DNA of 6,908 nt from an uncultured Bacteroidota bacterium (lineage in GTDB: Bacteria > Bacteroidota > Bacteroidia > Flavobacteriales > Flavobacteriaceae), in the NCBI GenBank assembly GCA_903819815.1, contig CAIJFC010000277.1, positions 1-6,908 on the forward strand, written 5' to 3'. A program made the position numbers and the translations under genes. How positions within the stretch are numbered: the stretch's first letter is position 1; each line of letters starts with the position of its first letter. Of this stretch, positions 6,018 through 6,908 are shown in pieces. The notes under the pieces were generated by a model. The model worked only from the letters and a program-made list of their open reading frames with translations. It was not told the DNA's origin and searched no databases.

Positions 6018-6065
6018 AAGTTAAAAAATTAAGACGGTCTGCGAAATCCAAAGGGATGACCACCC

Positions 6066-6123
6066 AAAGTGACAGAAAATAATGATTAAAAAGTGGAGGC
6101 CAGACCCCTCTCTAATAAACGGG
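6066..6123 (+). repeat. Conserved leader element, copy 2
   Basis: AAAGTGACA (6066-6074) and the 31-nt block at 6093-6123 (GTGGAG ... AAACGGG) repeat the element at 5564-5610. The spacing between the two parts is longer by 11 bases. The hairpin is weaker here: AGTGG can face CCCCT with one mismatch, or GAGG with CCTC in another register. It ends 37 bases before the ATG at 6161, nearly the same distance as copy 1 from its gene. Confidence 0.55.
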
Positions 6124-6160
6124 ACATAATCAAACAAAAGTGGCGATTACGCAAAACAAA

Positions 6161-6727
6161 ATGAAAAAAAAAACGACAATTTTTATGGTATTGGTATTAG
6201 GGACATTTTTTCTTCTAAGTTGTGGAAATGGTAGCTCAAGCCCTGAAGAAAAAGCTAAAATTATTAAAGCATACGAAGACTCTTTAGCTATGGCTGATAA
6301 AGCGAAGCAAGACTCAATTGTAAATTCAGATTTGAAAGAAAAAAAAATTATAAATATTCCAAAGAATGAGACCATTTTAAATTTTAAGCAGTTGTACCCA
6401 ATTCTAAAAAAAAACTTGCTTGAGATAGTTTGTGAATCATATCGAATAGAGGAGGGAATCAATAGTCTTTCAGCTTACTCAAAGGAGTCAGATTCGCCTC
6501 TTTCAACTTGGAGCTGGGATTTAAATAACCAGCCATTAATAATAAAAGACATTGATAATGACGGCCTTATTGATTATACTCTTGAGATGACAAATGGAGG
6601 TGGTGGATGTGGAGGACAAATTGAACAATCAGAAAGATGGACGTTATTTGGATCCAAACCTGATAGATTTAAATGGACACATACTATTCCTTATAGATCA
6701 GAATCCGGGAAATGGGAGAAAAATTAA
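6161..6727 (+). CDS. Lipoprotein with Asp-rich DxDNDG motif, function unknown
   Basis: I choose the ATG at 6161 (188 residues) over an in-frame GTG at 6140, because MKKKTTIF begins a standard lipoprotein signal ending in lipobox LLSC with C21 lipidated; the GTG form would put seven extra residues (MAITQNK) before it. After the Cys come a short GNGSSSPEEK linker and a charged helical region (about 30-65). A globular part with KDIDNDGLIDYTLEM (residues near 135-150) follows. DIDNDGLIDY is the Asp-rich calcium-loop type seen in FG-GAP/dockerin-like repeats and in Bacteroidota lipoproteins. It is followed by a Gly-rich GGGGCGG and WTLFG, KWTH and W-rich strands. I cannot name the family. It is the sole gene between attC-like sites B and C. 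Confidence 0.75.
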   Translation: MKKKTTIFMVLVLGTFFLLSCGNGSSSPEEKAKIIKAYEDSLAMADKAKQDSIVNSDLKEKKIINIPKNETILNFKQLYPILKKNLLEIVCESYRIEEGINSLSAYSKESDSPLSTWSWDLNNQPLIIKDIDNDGLIDYTLEMTNGGGGCGGQIEQSERWTLFGSKPDRFKWTHTIPYRSESGKWEKN

Positions 6728-6728
6728 T

Positions 6729-6787
6729 CCAGCCCATAACAGTGTGTAAGCGATATTACAACAGGCGCCTACACGAAAACCGTTAGT
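6729..6787 (+). repeat. attC-like inverted repeat, site C
   Basis: It starts one base after the stop of the 6161 gene with CCAGCCCATAACAG (6729-6742), identical to site B over 14 bases. GTGTAAGCG (6744-6752) pairs with CGCCTACAC (6766-6774) except at the second A of AAGCG, the same mismatch position as in A and B. A 13-base centre separates them. TAAC (6737-6740) pairs exactly with GTTA (6782-6785). This is the most canonical copy, with an outer GTTAG resembling the integron recombination core. After GTTAGT it lacks the GGCAAGTTAAA that follows A and B, and a higA-like frame begins instead. Confidence 0.6.
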
Positions 6788-6908
6788 AAAATTCTTAATG
6801 GAAATCGTAGAATTACTGCCGATACAGCTTTGAGACTTTCTAAATATTTAGGCACAAGCGCAAAGTTTTGGCTTGGACTTCAAGATGATTATGATTTGGA
6901 AGAAGAAA
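6782..6908 (+). pseudogene. higA: HigA-type antitoxin, 5'-truncated and cut by window end
   Basis: From the GTT at 6782 the frame reads VSKILNG, then NRRITADTALRL and FWLGLQDDYDLEEE. This is the second half of the HTH and the C-terminal signature of HigA/VapI antitoxins of type II toxin-antitoxin systems, which bind the toxin and repress their own operon. Family members are around 90-110 residues; the N-terminal half is missing here. Upstream in frame there is a stop (6737-6739) and no ATG, GTG or TTG before the domain. The intervening codons coincide with attC-like site C, so the homology appears to begin at or just after its GTTAG. No higB toxin is seen. The far end is outside the window. 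The alternative is a HigA whose HTH really includes some of the site C codons. Confidence 0.75.

Noticed and set aside
6024..6123. Self-cleaving ribozyme (hammerhead-like) in the cassette leaders
   Set aside because: I could not find the CUGAUGA and GAAA core elements in a workable arrangement in both leaders.
6140..6160. GTG at 6140 as the start of the second lipoprotein
   Set aside because: It would add seven residues ahead of a normal MKKK lipoprotein signal; the ATG at 6161 gives the standard length.
6130..6462. Minus-strand open frame opposite the 6161 lipoprotein
   Set aside because: Its Phe-rich sequence is the shadow of a Lys-rich coding strand; the plus strand has a proper lipoprotein signal.
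1..6908. CRISPR array, tRNA, rRNA or insertion sequence
   Set aside because: No regularly spaced direct repeats, tRNA or rRNA signature, or transposase motif was recognised on either strand.

Overview
The window reads as chromosomal DNA of a low-GC Bacteroidota bacterium, most likely Flavobacteriaceae (Flavobacterium-like). Several genes are preceded by the Bacteroidota -7 box TAnnTTTG instead of an E. coli-type -10, start codons lack Shine-Dalgarno sequences, and the core proteins have a flavobacterial character. I ran no database search; family names come from recognised motifs.

Left edge (1-635): a minus-strand yaaA (peroxide stress protein) keeps only its first ~73 codons. At about 287 it is joined to unrelated DNA, which carries a plus-strand frame broken by one TAA and one TAG, both where a Gln codon could have been. 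This is a rearrangement, a pseudogene junction or an assembly chimera.

Core block (636-5202): a secreted beta-barrel-like protein converges on a two-gene operon (PASTA protein, then RluD-type pseudouridine synthase), with a near-perfect bidirectional terminator between them. Divergent from the operon are ddl (D-Ala-D-Ala ligase) and coaD (phosphopantetheine adenylyltransferase), then a long-form phnA with the best promoter in the window. The PASTA protein and Ddl both relate to peptidoglycan, while RluD acts on rRNA and CoaD in CoA synthesis. The ddl leader carries a foldable element that resembles a repeat I remember from Flavobacterium intergenic regions.

Right part (5203-6908): accessory DNA and the most interesting region. 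Three related imperfect inverted repeats (about 5437-5490, 5951-6017 and 6729-6787) have integron attC architecture: outer TAAC/GTTA-type arms, inner AAGCG/CGCCT arms with a mismatch at the same position in all three, and variable centres. They bracket two small genes, each encoding a lipoprotein with its own leader. The two leaders share an ungapped 31-nt motif (25/31 identical) and an upstream AAAGTGACA. Directly after the third repeat, a HigA-type antitoxin reading frame begins without its N-terminus, as if a cassette array had landed in or beside higA. No integrase is visible. I interpret this tentatively as the end of an integrase-less attC cassette cluster (CALIN-like) carrying lipoprotein cassettes.
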